A stretch of DNA of 64,000 bases from Martelella alba (GTDB taxonomy: Bacteria; Pseudomonadota; Gammaproteobacteria; Enterobacterales; Enterobacteriaceae), in assembly GCF_005217455.1 (NCBI RefSeq), contig NZ_SZPQ01000001.1, positions 186,001 to 250,000 of the forward strand, given 5' to 3'. The notes below the pieces were generated by a model. That model saw only the letters and a list, made by a program, of their open reading frames with translations, had not been told where the DNA came from and did no database searches. Each line of letters starts with the position of its first letter. Position 1 is the stretch's first letter. Below, piece after piece: positions 53,599 to 64,000 of the stretch. The translations under genes were made by a program, and so were the position numbers.

Positions 53599-54913
53599 TA
53601 CCATGGAACAAAACATACCACGCCGCTTGAACCGCCAGGACTACAAAACCTTGTCCCTGGCCGCGCTGGGCGGCGCCTTGGAATTCTATGACTTCATCAT
53701 ATTCGTGTTTTTCGCCGCGGTTATCGGCCGGTTGTTCTTCCCGGCGGACTTGCCCGAGTGGCTCAGACAGGTCCAGACATTCGGCATCTTTGCCGCCGGC
53801 TATTTGGCACGGCCGCTCGGCGGTATCATCCTGGCCCATTTCGGCGACAAGATAGGCCGCAAGAAAATGTTCAGCCTGTCTATCCTGCTGATGGCGTTGC
53901 CGACCCTGTTGATGGGGCTATTGCCCACTTACGCCGTAATGGGCGTTGCCGCGCCGCTGCTGTTGCTGATGCTACGGATCCTGCAAGGCGCGGCCATCGG
54001 CGGCGAGGTTCCCGGCGCCTGGGTATTCGTGGCCGAACATGTGCCCCTGCGCCGTATCGGTTTTGCTTGCGGCACCCTGACCGCCGGACTGACGGCGGGC
54101 ATTTTGCTTGGATCGTTTGTGGCCGCGCTGCTCAATAATCTGTTATCGCCGCAAGCCATCGCCGGCGGCGGCTGGCGGATTCCTTTTTTGCTGGGCGGCG
54201 TTTTTGGTTTGGCGGCAATGTATTTGCGGCGCTGGCTGCAGGAAACGCCGGTCTTCACGGAAATGAAAACCCGTCAGGCCCTGGCGAAGGAACTGCCGCT
54301 AAAACGGGTCGTGACCCGGCATGTGCCGGCCGTGCTGCTCTCCATGTTGCTGACCTGGCTGCTTTCCGCCGGGATAGTCGTGGTAATCCTGATGGCGCCC
54401 CTGTGGTTGCAGCAACAGGCGGGCGTGCCGCCGGCGCTGTCCCTGGATGCCAACTGCCTGGCCACCGTCGCCCTCGCGGCGGGCTGTATGGTCACGGGGA
54501 TGGCAATCGATCGCATTGGCGCCGGCAGGACGCTGACCTTCGGTTGTCTTTTGCTGGCGGCAAGCAGTTGGTGGTTCTATCATTCCGGCGCCGGGGCGCC
54601 GCTGCGGCTATTCATTGCTTATGCGCTGGCGGGATTCAGCGTCGGCGTGGTGGGCGGCGTGCCTTATATCATGGTCAGGGCGTTTCCGGCCGCGGTGCGC
54701 TTTACCGGTATTTCCTTTTCCTATAATGTCGCTTATGCCGTGTTCGGCGGATTGTCGCCGCTGGCGGTGACGTTATTGATGCGCTTGACGCCGCTGGCGC
54801 CCGCCTGGTATGTGTTCGGCCTGGCGTTAATGGGCGCGGCGCTGGGCATGCTGATGCCTGGGGATTTGCGGCGTATCGCCCCCATGGCCGACCAGGCCGG
54901 TTCGCCGGTGTGA
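53588..54913 (+). CDS. MFS transporter, metabolite:H+ symporter (MHS) type
   Basis: The 441-residue protein has about 12 membrane segments and the MHS branch signatures: LGGALEFYDFIIFVFF in helix 1, HFGDKIGRKKMF in the helix 2-3 loop and RILQGAAIGGEVPGAWVFVAEH. Relatives carry proline/betaine, shikimate, citrate or other organic acids, and this one cannot be assigned a substrate. It overlaps the mog stop by 11 bases, or starts four bases after it if ATG 53603 is used. In E. coli the acetate transporter satP follows mog instead. Confidence 0.85.
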   Translation: MATDTMEQNIPRRLNRQDYKTLSLAALGGALEFYDFIIFVFFAAVIGRLFFPADLPEWLRQVQTFGIFAAGYLARPLGGIILAHFGDKIGRKKMFSLSILLMALPTLLMGLLPTYAVMGVAAPLLLLMLRILQGAAIGGEVPGAWVFVAEHVPLRRIGFACGTLTAGLTAGILLGSFVAALLNNLLSPQAIAGGGWRIPFLLGGVFGLAAMYLRRWLQETPVFTEMKTRQALAKELPLKRVVTRHVPAVLLSMLLTWLLSAGIVVVILMAPLWLQQQAGVPPALSLDANCLATVALAAGCMVTGMAIDRIGAGRTLTFGCLLLAASSWWFYHSGAGAPLRLFIAYALAGFSVGVVGGVPYIMVRAFPAAVRFTGISFSYNVAYAVFGGLSPLAVTLLMRLTPLAPAWYVFGLALMGAALGMLMPGDLRRIAPMADQAGSPV

Positions 54914-55112
54914 CCGAAGTCGTTATTGGCTGCGGCGAACGGCCGGCGACGGTTCCCATGTCCCCGGCACATGCGCCGCCTTGGTTATGGCGGTGGCGCC
55001 GTAACGGAGGCGGGTCGACATTCCCCTATTCCAAAAAAGGGATTCCCTTTCCCTCTGTGTTCATCCCGTCGCTTCCCAGGTTAGCGGAAATTTAAGTTTT
55101 TTTTGTCATCGC

Positions 55113-55142
55113 CCCTTGATGCGGCGACGGTCGGCCCCATGT
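55113..55142 (+). promoter_or_regulatory. Heat-shock (sigma-32) promoter of dnaKJ
   Basis: CCCTTGAT at 55113-55120 and CCCCATGT at 55135-55142 match the sigma-32 consensus (CTTGAA and CCCCATNT) with a 14-base spacing. They lie 122 bases before dnaK. The rest of the 351-base gap after the MFS gene shows no gene. Confidence 0.85.
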
Positions 55143-55264
55143 TAATTGCAACCATGTTGTTTAACCTGCGCACGAAAGTTTTTTGGCGGCTTGAAAACAG
55201 TCAATCCGGCCACATATCAGGTTTACGACCACAACAATGACGACTTTTTAGTGGAGATGTTTAG

Positions 55265-57181
<1,917 letters not shown>

Positions 57182-57232
57182 TCGCCCTTGAACGGGCGCG
57201 GCGGCGGTAGTTCCACCGCGGCCGGCAACTGG

Positions 57233-57262
57233 CACGGGCGTCGGGGGAACCTTACGCCCGTG
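57233..57262. other. Hairpin between dnaK and dnaJ
   Basis: CACGGGCG (57233-57240) pairs with CGCCCGTG (57255-57262), closed further by one T-A pair, around a 13-14 base loop. It lacks a T-run. Structures in this gap in E. coli set the lower yield of DnaJ relative to DnaK; the same is inferred here. Confidence 0.6.
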
Positions 57263-57288
57263 TATGATATTAAGGGCAGGAAGAAATA

Positions 57289-58416
57289 ATGGCGAAGTCA
57301 GACTATTACGAGGTTTTAGGCGTACCCAGGAACGGGGACGAGCGCGAAATCAAAAAGGCCTATAAACGCCTGGCGATGAAATTCCACCCTGATCGCAACC
57401 CGGGCAACAAAGAAGCTGAAGCCAAATTCAAAGAAGTCAAAGAAGCGTATGAGATCCTAAGCGATCCGCAAAAACGCGCCGCCTACGATCAATACGGCCA
57501 CGCCGCTTTCGAACAAGGCGGCATGGGCGGCGGTCCCGGCGGCGCGGGGGCGGACTTCACCGATATCTTCGGCGATGTGTTCGGCGATATCTTCGGCGGC
57601 GGCCGGCGGCAGCGCGCCAGTCGCGGATCGGATCTCCGCTACAATATGGAACTGACGCTGGAAGAGGCCGTGCGCGGCGTCACCAAGGAAATCCGTATCC
57701 CGGCGCTGGAGGAATGTGATGTTTGTCATGGCAGCGGCGCCAAGCCCGGCAGCTCGCCCGTCACTTGCCCTACCTGCCACGGCGCGGGCCAGGTGCAGAT
57801 GCGTCAGGGTTTTTTCGCGGTGCAGCAGACCTGTCCCACCTGTCAGGGGCGCGGCAAAATCATCAAGGATCCCTGCCCTAAATGCCATGGCCATGGTCGG
57901 GTAGAAAAGCAAAAGACCTTGTCGGTGAAAATACCCGCCGGCGTGGATACCGGCGATCGCATCCGTCTGGCGGGAGAAGGCGAGGCGGGTGAGCAGGGCG
58001 CGCCGGCCGGCGATCTGTATGTTCAGGTACAGGTCAGGCAACATCCCATTTTCGAACGGGAAGACAACAACCTGTACTGCGAGGTGCCGATCAACTTCGC
58101 CATGGCGGCCTTGGGCGGCGAAATCGAAGTCCCGACCCTTGATGGCCGGGTAAAGCTGAAAGTCCCGGCGGAAACACAAACCGGCAAATTGTTCAGGATG
58201 CGCGGCAAAGGCGTGAAATCGGTTCGCGGCGGCGTCCAGGGCGATTTGTTATGTCGGGTGGTGGTGGAAACGCCGGTGAAACTCAACGAACGGCAAAAAC
58301 AATTGTTGCAAGAGTTGGAAGAAAGTTTCGGCGGCCCCAGCGGGGCGCAGAACAGCCCACGCTCCAAAAGCTTTTTGGACGGCGTGAAGAAGTTTTTCGA
58401 CGATCTGACCCGCTGA
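57289..58416 (+). CDS. dnaJ: Co-chaperone DnaJ (Hsp40)
   Basis: DnaJ delivers substrates to DnaK and stimulates its ATPase. The 375-residue protein has the J domain (1-70) with KFHPDRNPG, a Gly/Phe-rich linker (about 75-110), the four CxxCxGxG zinc repeats ([32 protein letters not shown]) and C-terminal substrate-binding domains. GGAAGAA precedes the ATG. Confidence 0.98.
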   Translation: MAKSDYYEVLGVPRNGDEREIKKAYKRLAMKFHPDRNPGNKEAEAKFKEVKEAYEILSDPQKRAAYDQYGHAAFEQGGMGGGPGGAGADFTDIFGDVFGDIFGGGRRQRASRGSDLRYNMELTLEEAVRGVTKEIRIPALEECDVCHGSGAKPGSSPVTCPTCHGAGQVQMRQGFFAVQQTCPTCQGRGKIIKDPCPKCHGHGRVEKQKTLSVKIPAGVDTGDRIRLAGEGEAGEQGAPAGDLYVQVQVRQHPIFEREDNNLYCEVPINFAMAALGGEIEVPTLDGRVKLKVPAETQTGKLFRMRGKGVKSVRGGVQGDLLCRVVVETPVKLNERQKQLLQELEESFGGPSGAQNSPRSKSFLDGVKKFFDDLTR

Positions 58417-58589
58417 GCCTCGCCCGGTCCCCGGCGCCGCATGACCACTTCGGCAAGGCGGCGGCTCAGTCCGTTCTCTCTTTCTTGTCTCCATACTGCG
58501 GCGGCGACAATGCCGCCGCGGTTCTGCTTTACCGGGGATAGCGTTTCCCGCACAATAAACTGTAAATAATCGATAATGAAGGTTAGGTC

Positions 58590-59771
58590 ATGTCTTTGCT
58601 TTTACGATTGCTGCGGCATGAGGCCGCAAGCGGCGTGTTGCTGATTTTGGCCGCGGTGGCGGCGTTGATCGCGGCCAACTCGCCGGCCGCCGAAATCTAC
58701 CGGGCGGCGCTGGCGTTCCCGCAAAACGAGGGCGGCGATGGACATCACTTCTCGGTCTTGCTGGTCATCAACGATGCGCTGATGGCGCTGTTTTTTCTGA
58801 TGATAGGCCTGGAAGTCAAACGCGAATTGATCCAGGGCGCGCTGGCCAGCCGGGCGAAAGCGGTGTTCCCGGCTATCGCGGCCTTGGGCGGCATGGTGGC
58901 GCCGGCGATTATCTATACCCTGGTGAATTGGGAAGAGCCGGCCAACCATGTGGGTTGGGCCATCCCCACCGCCACGGATATCGCGTTCGCCGTCGGCGTG
59001 CTGGCCCTGTTGGGCAAACGGGTGCCCCCCAGTCTGAAGGCTTTTCTGCTGGCGCTGGCCATTATCGACGATTTGGGCGCCATCGTGATTATCGCGCTGT
59101 TTTACAATAGCCATCTTTCACTGCCGGCTTTGGCGGCGGCGGCCGGCCTGGCGGCGATTCTGGCGCTGATGAATCGCGCGAATATCCGGCGTATCGCGCT
59201 TTATCTGCCGGTGGGGGCGCTGCTATGGGTCTGCGTGCTGTTGTCCGGGATACATGCCACGCTGGCCGGCGTGGTCGTCGGCGCGCTGATCCCCCTCAAT
59301 CTGCCGCGGCAGGCTTACTCGCCGGCCCTGGTGCTGGAACACGCCCTGCAACCCTGGGTGATTTATCTTATTTTGCCGCTGTTCGCGTTCGCCAACGCCG
59401 GTGTGCCTTTGCAGGGATTAACGCCCGGGAGCCTGTTTGAGTTGCTGCCGGCCGGGATTGCCGGCGGATTGGTGCTTGGCAAGCCCATTGGCATCCTGGT
59501 GTTTTGTCTGCTGGCTATCCGGTTGGGGCTGGCGCGTCTGCCTGATGGGGTGACGGTGCGGCAGATTGCGGCGGCGGCGGTGTTGTGCGGCATCGGCTTC
59601 ACCATGTCGATTTTTATCGCCGGCCTGGCTTTTGGCGGCAGCGTCATCGGCGAAGAAAAAATGGATTTGGCCAAGCTGGGAATTCTATCCGGTTCGGTGA
59701 TAGCCGCTGTCGCCGGTTATCTGGCGTTGCGGTCGTCATTGCCGGCGCCCGCTGAACAGAGGGAGACCTGA
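58590..59771 (+). CDS. nhaA: Na+/H+ antiporter NhaA
   Basis: NhaA exports Na+ in exchange for protons, for sodium and alkaline resistance. The 393-residue protein (E. coli 388) has about 12 membrane segments with the Na+-binding Asp160-Asp161 in [13 protein letters not shown] and Asp130 in [22 protein letters not shown] and LKPIGI-type features are conserved. E. coli nhaR, the activator, normally follows; here an unrelated remnant does. Confidence 0.97.
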   Translation: MSLLLRLLRHEAASGVLLILAAVAALIAANSPAAEIYRAALAFPQNEGGDGHHFSVLLVINDALMALFFLMIGLEVKRELIQGALASRAKAVFPAIAALGGMVAPAIIYTLVNWEEPANHVGWAIPTATDIAFAVGVLALLGKRVPPSLKAFLLALAIIDDLGAIVIIALFYNSHLSLPALAAAAGLAAILALMNRANIRRIALYLPVGALLWVCVLLSGIHATLAGVVVGALIPLNLPRQAYSPALVLEHALQPWVIYLILPLFAFANAGVPLQGLTPGSLFELLPAGIAGGLVLGKPIGILVFCLLAIRLGLARLPDGVTVRQIAAAAVLCGIGFTMSIFIAGLAFGGSVIGEEKMDLAKLGILSGSVIAAVAGYLALRSSLPAPAEQRET

Positions 59772-59781
59772 TCGTTTAATC

Positions 59782-60045
59782 GGGAGTATCTCCGCCGCGC
59801 GGCTGCTGTCCGACGGCATGGGCGTCAATGCATTGGCGCGACCGGCGCGTGACGTACTGGCCCGGCCGGGGGCGCAAAGCCTCATCGTGATGCCGGGCAT
59901 CAATGACATTTCCTGGCCGGGCACCGCGTTCGCACCGAATGCGTCGCGCCCGACGCTGAATGCGCTGACGGCAGGTTACCGGCAATGGGTCGCTTCTTTG
60001 GCGGCGCGCAAGCCGGTTATACCGACTATCTGTTTGCCACGGCGG
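59782..60045 (+). pseudogene. SGNH/GDSL hydrolase remnant
   Basis: Starting ten bases after nhaA, an open frame reads GSISAARLLSDGMGVNALAR, then RDVLARPGAQSLIVMPGIND with ISWPGTAFAP, and a weak continuation. This is the middle of an SGNH/GDSL esterase (block III has the G-x-N-D motif). The catalytic-Ser block I and the D-x-x-H block V are absent, so it is a fragment. An ATG at 59818 could start 94 codons, but this is unlikely to be a working protein. Confidence 0.68.
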
Positions 60046-60072
60046 CAGAGAGCAGGCGATGACTTGGAATAT

Positions 60073-60100
60073 AAAAAAACCGGCTTAAGCCGGTTTTTTT
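60073..60100. terminator. Bidirectional terminator of rpsT
   Basis: A perfect 28-base palindrome with A7 on the left and T7 on the right (centre ACCGGCTTAAGCCGGT). On the minus strand it lies 22 bases after the rpsT stop; it can also end plus-strand transcription from nhaA. Confidence 0.93.
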
Positions 60101-60121
60101 AACAGCTTTCGCCGCCAGGCG

Positions 60122-60385
60122 TTACTGCATGGCGTTGATGCGCGCGACCAGATTGGATTTATGACGAGCCGCTTTGTTTTTGTGGATCAGGCCCTTGCTG
60201 GCTTGACGATCCACAACGGGCTGCATAATGGAGAAAGCGCTCAGCGCAGCTTCTTTATCACCCGCATTGATAGCCGCGTAAACCTTTTTGACAAAGGTAC
60301 GCATCATGGAGCGACGGCTTGCATTGTGTTGCCGACGCTTTTCAGACTGTACGGCGCGTTTCTTAGCTGATTTGATATTAGCCAA
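60122..60385 (-). CDS. rpsT: 30S ribosomal protein S20
   Basis: S20 binds the 5' domain of 16S rRNA and is rich in Lys and Arg. The 87-residue protein (E. coli 87) starts with TTG ([19 protein letters not shown]), the rare start codon that E. coli rpsT also uses in its autoregulation. The 60403 ATG would add six unlikely residues. A strong terminator lies just downstream, and a 399-base divergent region separates it from ribF. Confidence 0.96.
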   Translation of the reverse strand: MANIKSAKKRAVQSEKRRQHNASRRSMMRTFVKKVYAAINAGDKEAALSAFSIMQPVVDRQASKGLIHKNKAARHKSNLVARINAMQ

Positions 60386-60784
60386 GGTCCAACTCCCAAA
60401 CATGTTCTATGAGACAATTCAAAGGCCGAGGAATATGCCTTTTCAGCCTTCGTTTGTCAATGGATTTGTGCAAATAAGCGCCGCTTTGGCGGACGGCGCC
60501 TGTTACAATGTGATGGCGCAGAATTCTATCAGTTTCGGCTCGCGGAATACAGTGTTTGCCATGAAAAAAGGTATTCTCGCCGATAAAACGCGCCTTGATG
60601 GCCAAAGCGTCCGTCGGCCGGGAGTGGAAAACGTCGCGCCGGGCAGAATAACCGGCGAAAAAAACCGGGACGGGCGAAATAAGCGTAACTTTCTCCGTTG
60701 TTGAAAGCAAAGATTGGATTCGCGGGTTAACCTTGGACGCCGTACAGGTTATAATCCGCCGATTTCCATTATGTTGAGCCTGCT
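60386..60784. other. rpsT-ribF divergent region
   Basis: No gene was recognised in these 399 bases. They must contain the rpsT promoters (minus strand) and that of ribF. E. coli has the small gene yaaY here; nothing alike was seen. Confidence 0.6.
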
Positions 60785-61723
60785 ATGAAGCTTGTTCGCG
60801 GCATCCATAATCTTCAGGCGCGCCACCGCGGGTGCGTGCTCACCATCGGCAATTTCGACGGCTTCCATCGCGGCCACCAGGCACTGGTGGCGCAACTGCA
60901 GGCCGAAGGCCGTGCCAGGGATCTGCCGGTTATGGTCATGATCTTCGAGCCCCAGCCGCAGGAGCATTTCGCCGGCGCCCTTGCCCCGGCGCGGCTGACG
61001 CGTCTGCGCGACAAGCTGAAGTACCTGGCCCGGGCCGGGGTGGACATCGTACTCTGCGTGAAGTTCGATCCGCGTTTTGCCGCCATGGATGCCCGGACGT
61101 TCGTTTCGGAACTGCTGGTGGATAAACTTGGCGTGCGATTTCTTTGCGTCGGCGACGATTTCCGCTTCGGCTCCCGTCGGGGGGGCGATTTTGCCTTTTT
61201 AAAGCAGATGGGGGCGGTATCCGGCTTTGATGTCATGAGCACCGCCAGTTTCACCGAGGGCGGCATACGCATTAGCAGCACGGCGGTGCGCGACGCCCTG
61301 ACCGGCGATCGGTTGGCGGAGGCCGAAATGCTGCTGGGCCACCCGTATTGCATTTCCGGACGGGTGGAGCACGGCGATGAACTGGGTCGCACCCTGGGTT
61401 TTCCGACAGCCAATGTGTCGTTGAAAAAAAGGCCGGCGCCGATTCACGGCGTTTATGCGGTGGAGGTGGCCGGGCTGGCCGAACGGCCGTTGCCCGGCGT
61501 GGCCAATGTGGGCTCCCGGCCGACGGTATCGGGACGGGAGCCGCGGCTGGAGGTCCATTTGCTGGACGTGTCCATGGATATCTACGGTCGCCACATCAAC
61601 GTGGCGATACGCGCCAAATTGCGCAATGAACAACGGTTTGCCTCGCTGGACGAGTTGAAGCGGCAAATCGCGAATGATGTGGCGACCGGCCGTGAATTCT
61701 TCGGTCTGGCGGCGCCTCTTTAA
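60785..61723 (+). CDS. ribF: Bifunctional riboflavin kinase / FAD synthetase
   Basis: RibF makes FMN and FAD from riboflavin. The 312-residue protein (E. coli 313) has the N-terminal adenylyltransferase with GNFDGFHRGH at 22-31, ISSTAVRDAL near 160, and the C-terminal kinase domain with GRVEHGDELGRTLGFPTANV near 192-211. The order rpsT-ribF-ileS is as in E. coli. ileS begins 33 bases on and is likely co-transcribed. Confidence 0.97.
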   Translation: MKLVRGIHNLQARHRGCVLTIGNFDGFHRGHQALVAQLQAEGRARDLPVMVMIFEPQPQEHFAGALAPARLTRLRDKLKYLARAGVDIVLCVKFDPRFAAMDARTFVSELLVDKLGVRFLCVGDDFRFGSRRGGDFAFLKQMGAVSGFDVMSTASFTEGGIRISSTAVRDALTGDRLAEAEMLLGHPYCISGRVEHGDELGRTLGFPTANVSLKKRPAPIHGVYAVEVAGLAERPLPGVANVGSRPTVSGREPRLEVHLLDVSMDIYGRHINVAIRAKLRNEQRFASLDELKRQIANDVATGREFFGLAAPL

Positions 61724-61756
61724 AACTCTCAAACCGAAAACGGAACCGAGAATCGA

Positions 61757-64000
61757 ATGAGTGATTACAAAAATACCCTGAATTTGCCGGACACAGGGTT
61801 CCCGATGCGCGGCGATCTGGCCAAGCGCGAGCCTGGCATGCTGCAACGCTGGTATGAACAGGACCTGTACGGGATAATTCGTCACGCTAAGAAAGGCAAA
61901 AAAACGTTTATCCTCCATGACGGCCCGCCTTACGCGAACGGTAATATTCATATCGGTCATTCGGTTAACAAGATTCTAAAAGACATCATCGTCAAATCCA
62001 AAGGGCTGATGGGCTACGATTCCCCTTATGTTCCGGGCTGGGACTGCCATGGCCTTCCCATTGAGCTTAAAGTCGAGCAACTTATCGGCAAACCGGGCGA
62101 TAAGGTCAGCGCCGCCGAATTCCGCGTGGCCTGCCGCGAATATGCCGCCGAACAGGTGGCCGGGCAGAAAAAGGATTTCATCCGGCTGGGCGTGCTGGGC
62201 GATTGGGCGCACCCCTACCTGACGATGAATTATGGCACTGAAGCCAACATCATCCGCGCCTTGGGCAAAATCATTGAAAGCGGTCATTTGCATAAAGGCG
62301 CCAAACCCGTGCATTGGTGCATTGATTGCCGTTCGGCCCTGGCGGAAGCGGAGGTGGAATATTACGATCGGACTTCGCCGTCCATCGACGTGGCCTTCCG
62401 GGCGGTGGATACCGAGGCCGTGGCGGCGAAATTCGGTGTCGCCGGGCTCAACGGGCCGGTATCGCTGGTCATCTGGACCACGACGCCCTGGACGTTGCCC
62501 GCCAACCGGGCGATCGCCCTGCACCCCGATTATGACTATCAACTGGCGGCGGTGGGCGATCAATACTGGATCCTGGCGGCTGAATTGCTGGAAAGCGTCA
62601 TGGCGCGGGCCGGCGTCGAACGGTGGACCCTACTGGGCGGCTGTAAGGGCGCCGCGCTGGAATCGCTGCGCTTTCAGCATCCGTTCATGGGTTTCGACGT
62701 ACCGGTGATCCTGGGACAGCATGTGACGCTGGATGCCGGTACCGGCGCGGTGCATACCGCCCCCGGCCATGGTCCGGACGACTACGATATCGGCCGCGAA
62801 TACGGTCTGGAAGTGGCCAACCCGGTCGGCCCGGACGGCTGCTATCTGCCTGGCACCTTTCCCGGCCTGGATGGCGTGCAGGTCTTCAAGGCCAATGATA
62901 AAGTGGTGGATATTCTGCGCGATCACGGTGCGTTGGTGCATGTGGAAAAACTACAGCACAGCTATCCCCATTGCTGGCGGCATAAAACGCCGGTGATTTT
63001 CCGCGCCACGCCGCAATGGTTCGTCAGTATGGACCAGAAAGGGTTGCGCCGTCGTTCGCTGGAAGAAATCCAGGGTGTGCGCTGGATCCCGTCCTGGGGC
63101 CAGGCGCGGATCGAAAGTATGGTGGCCAACCGTCCTGACTGGTGCATCTCCCGGCAGCGGACCTGGGGCGTGCCGATGGCGTTGTTTGTACACAAGGACA
63201 CCGAACAGTTGCATCCGCGGACGCTCGAGCTTATGGAAGCCGTGGCGAAACGGGTGGAACAGCAGGGCATCCAGGCCTGGTGGGATCTGGATCCGGCCGA
63301 GTTGCTCGGCGCCGATGCGGCCGAGTACGTCAAGGTGCCGGATACCCTGGATGTCTGGTTCGATTCGGGGTCGACCCACTCGTCGGTAGTGGCGGTGCGG
63401 CCTGAATTCGGCGGCCATGAACCGGACATGTACCTGGAAGGCTCCGACCAGCATCGCGGCTGGTTTATGTCGTCGCTGATGATATCAACCGCCATGAAAG
63501 ACAAGGCGCCCTATCGCGAAGTGCTGACCCACGGCTTTACCGTGGACGGGCAGGGACGCAAGATGTCCAAGTCCATCGGCAATACCGTCAGCCCGCAGCA
63601 GGTCATGGACAAGCTTGGCGCCGACATTCTGCGGTTGTGGGTGGCTTCCACCGATTATACCGGCGAGATTGCCGTATCGGATGAAATCCTCAAACGCTCC
63701 GCCGACGCCTACCGCCGGATTCGCAATACCGCGCGTTTCCTGCTGGCCAACCTGAAAGGGTTCGACCCGGCGCGGCACAGCGTCGCGCCGCAGGACATGG
63801 TGGTGCTGGATCGCTGGGCGGTGGGCCGGGCGCTGGCGGCGCAAAAAGAGATCATCGCCTCTTACGAGAACTATGATCTGCACCTGGTGGTCCAGCGCAT
63901 CATGCAGTTCTGCTCGGTGGAGATGGGCTCGTTTTACCTGGATATCATCAAGGATCGGCAATATACCGCCAAGGCGGACAGCGTCGCCCGCCGCAGTTGC
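61757..64000 (+). CDS. ileS: Isoleucyl-tRNA synthetase (3' partial)
   Basis: IleS charges tRNA-Ile and edits mischarged valine. The visible 748 codons are open to the window edge; the E. coli protein has about 938. The start [20 protein letters not shown] matches. The HIGH motif is at residues 65-68 and KMSKS at 602-606. The editing domain lies between, with [13 protein letters not shown] near 240-250. The C-terminal anticodon and zinc-binding parts are outside the window. Confidence 0.98.
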   Translation, partial: MSDYKNTLNLPDTGFPMRGDLAKREPGMLQRWYEQDLYGIIRHAKKGKKTFILHDGPPYANGNIHIGHSVNKILKDIIVKSKGLMGYDSPYVPGWDCHGLPIELKVEQLIGKPGDKVSAAEFRVACREYAAEQVAGQKKDFIRLGVLGDWAHPYLTMNYGTEANIIRALGKIIESGHLHKGAKPVHWCIDCRSALAEAEVEYYDRTSPSIDVAFRAVDTEAVAAKFGVAGLNGPVSLVIWTTTPWTLPANRAIALHPDYDYQLAAVGDQYWILAAELLESVMARAGVERWTLLGGCKGAALESLRFQHPFMGFDVPVILGQHVTLDAGTGAVHTAPGHGPDDYDIGREYGLEVANPVGPDGCYLPGTFPGLDGVQVFKANDKVVDILRDHGALVHVEKLQHSYPHCWRHKTPVIFRATPQWFVSMDQKGLRRRSLEEIQGVRWIPSWGQARIESMVANRPDWCISRQRTWGVPMALFVHKDTEQLHPRTLELMEAVAKRVEQQGIQAWWDLDPAELLGADAAEYVKVPDTLDVWFDSGSTHSSVVAVRPEFGGHEPDMYLEGSDQHRGWFMSSLMISTAMKDKAPYREVLTHGFTVDGQGRKMSKSIGNTVSPQQVMDKLGADILRLWVASTDYTGEIAVSDEILKRSADAYRRIRNTARFLLANLKGFDPARHSVAPQDMVVLDRWAVGRALAAQKEIIASYENYDLHLVVQRIMQFCSVEMGSFYLDIIKDRQYTAKADSVARRSC

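Noticed and set aside
59818-60102. 94-residue functional small protein after nhaA
   Set aside because: Similarity to SGNH hydrolases begins upstream of the ATG and both catalytic blocks are missing, so a remnant explains it better.

Overview
This window comes from a gamma-proteobacterium of the order Enterobacterales. From about 20.2 kb onward the gene order is the E. coli backbone around the origin of the standard map: yjjV, deoCABD, smp, serB, radA, nadR, ettA, slt, trpR, yjjX, gpmB, rob, creA, arcA, thrLABC, yaaA, alsT, talB, mog, dnaKJ, nhaA, rpsT, ribF, ileS. Several genes that E. coli carries here are missing (yjjW/yjjI, lplA, creBCD, lasT, nhaR), and decayed pieces and two phage-derived regions take their place. 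That mix suggests a Sodalis-like or related lineage undergoing gene loss; the exact taxon is an inference.

Positions 1-20224 are the right part of a Mu-like prophage. The order follows Mu closely: head morphogenesis (F, G), protease/scaffold (I/Z), head proteins, gp36-gp38, tail sheath L, tube M, gp41 with a frameshifted extension, tape measure, N, P, gp45-gp48. A non-Mu-like adhesion module follows: a collar-domain fibre, a fibre chaperone, a large fibre with an SGNH-type esterase domain, and a LamG-like protein. Three short A-tract repeats spaced about 22 bp apart mark the probable right end, 8 bp before the start codon of yjjV. The left end and early genes lie outside the window.

Positions 20232-31976 hold yjjV (TatD-family hydrolase), the deoxynucleoside catabolic operon deoCABD, the divergent pair smp and serB, radA, nadR and, convergent to nadR, ettA. 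The deoC leader contains repeats and hairpins that could form alternative structures.

Positions 32009-36877 are a patchwork island between ettA and slt: an integrase pseudogene, a quinone oxidoreductase with a divergent LysR regulator, an N-terminally truncated DNA methyltransferase, a HicAB toxin-antitoxin pair, a holin and a truncated lysozyme-like start.

Positions 37021-64000 are core genome: cell-wall recycling (slt), Trp regulation (trpR with its own operator), nucleotide sanitation (yjjX), Rob and ArcA regulators, the attenuated threonine operon, transaldolase, molybdenum cofactor synthesis (mog) overlapping an MFS transporter, a sigma-32-controlled dnaKJ operon, NhaA followed by an SGNH-hydrolase remnant, and S20, RibF and the first three quarters of IleS. 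No rRNA, tRNA, CRISPR array or intact insertion sequence was seen. No clearly new system was found; the best leads are the prophage frameshift, the esterase fibre and the deoC leader.
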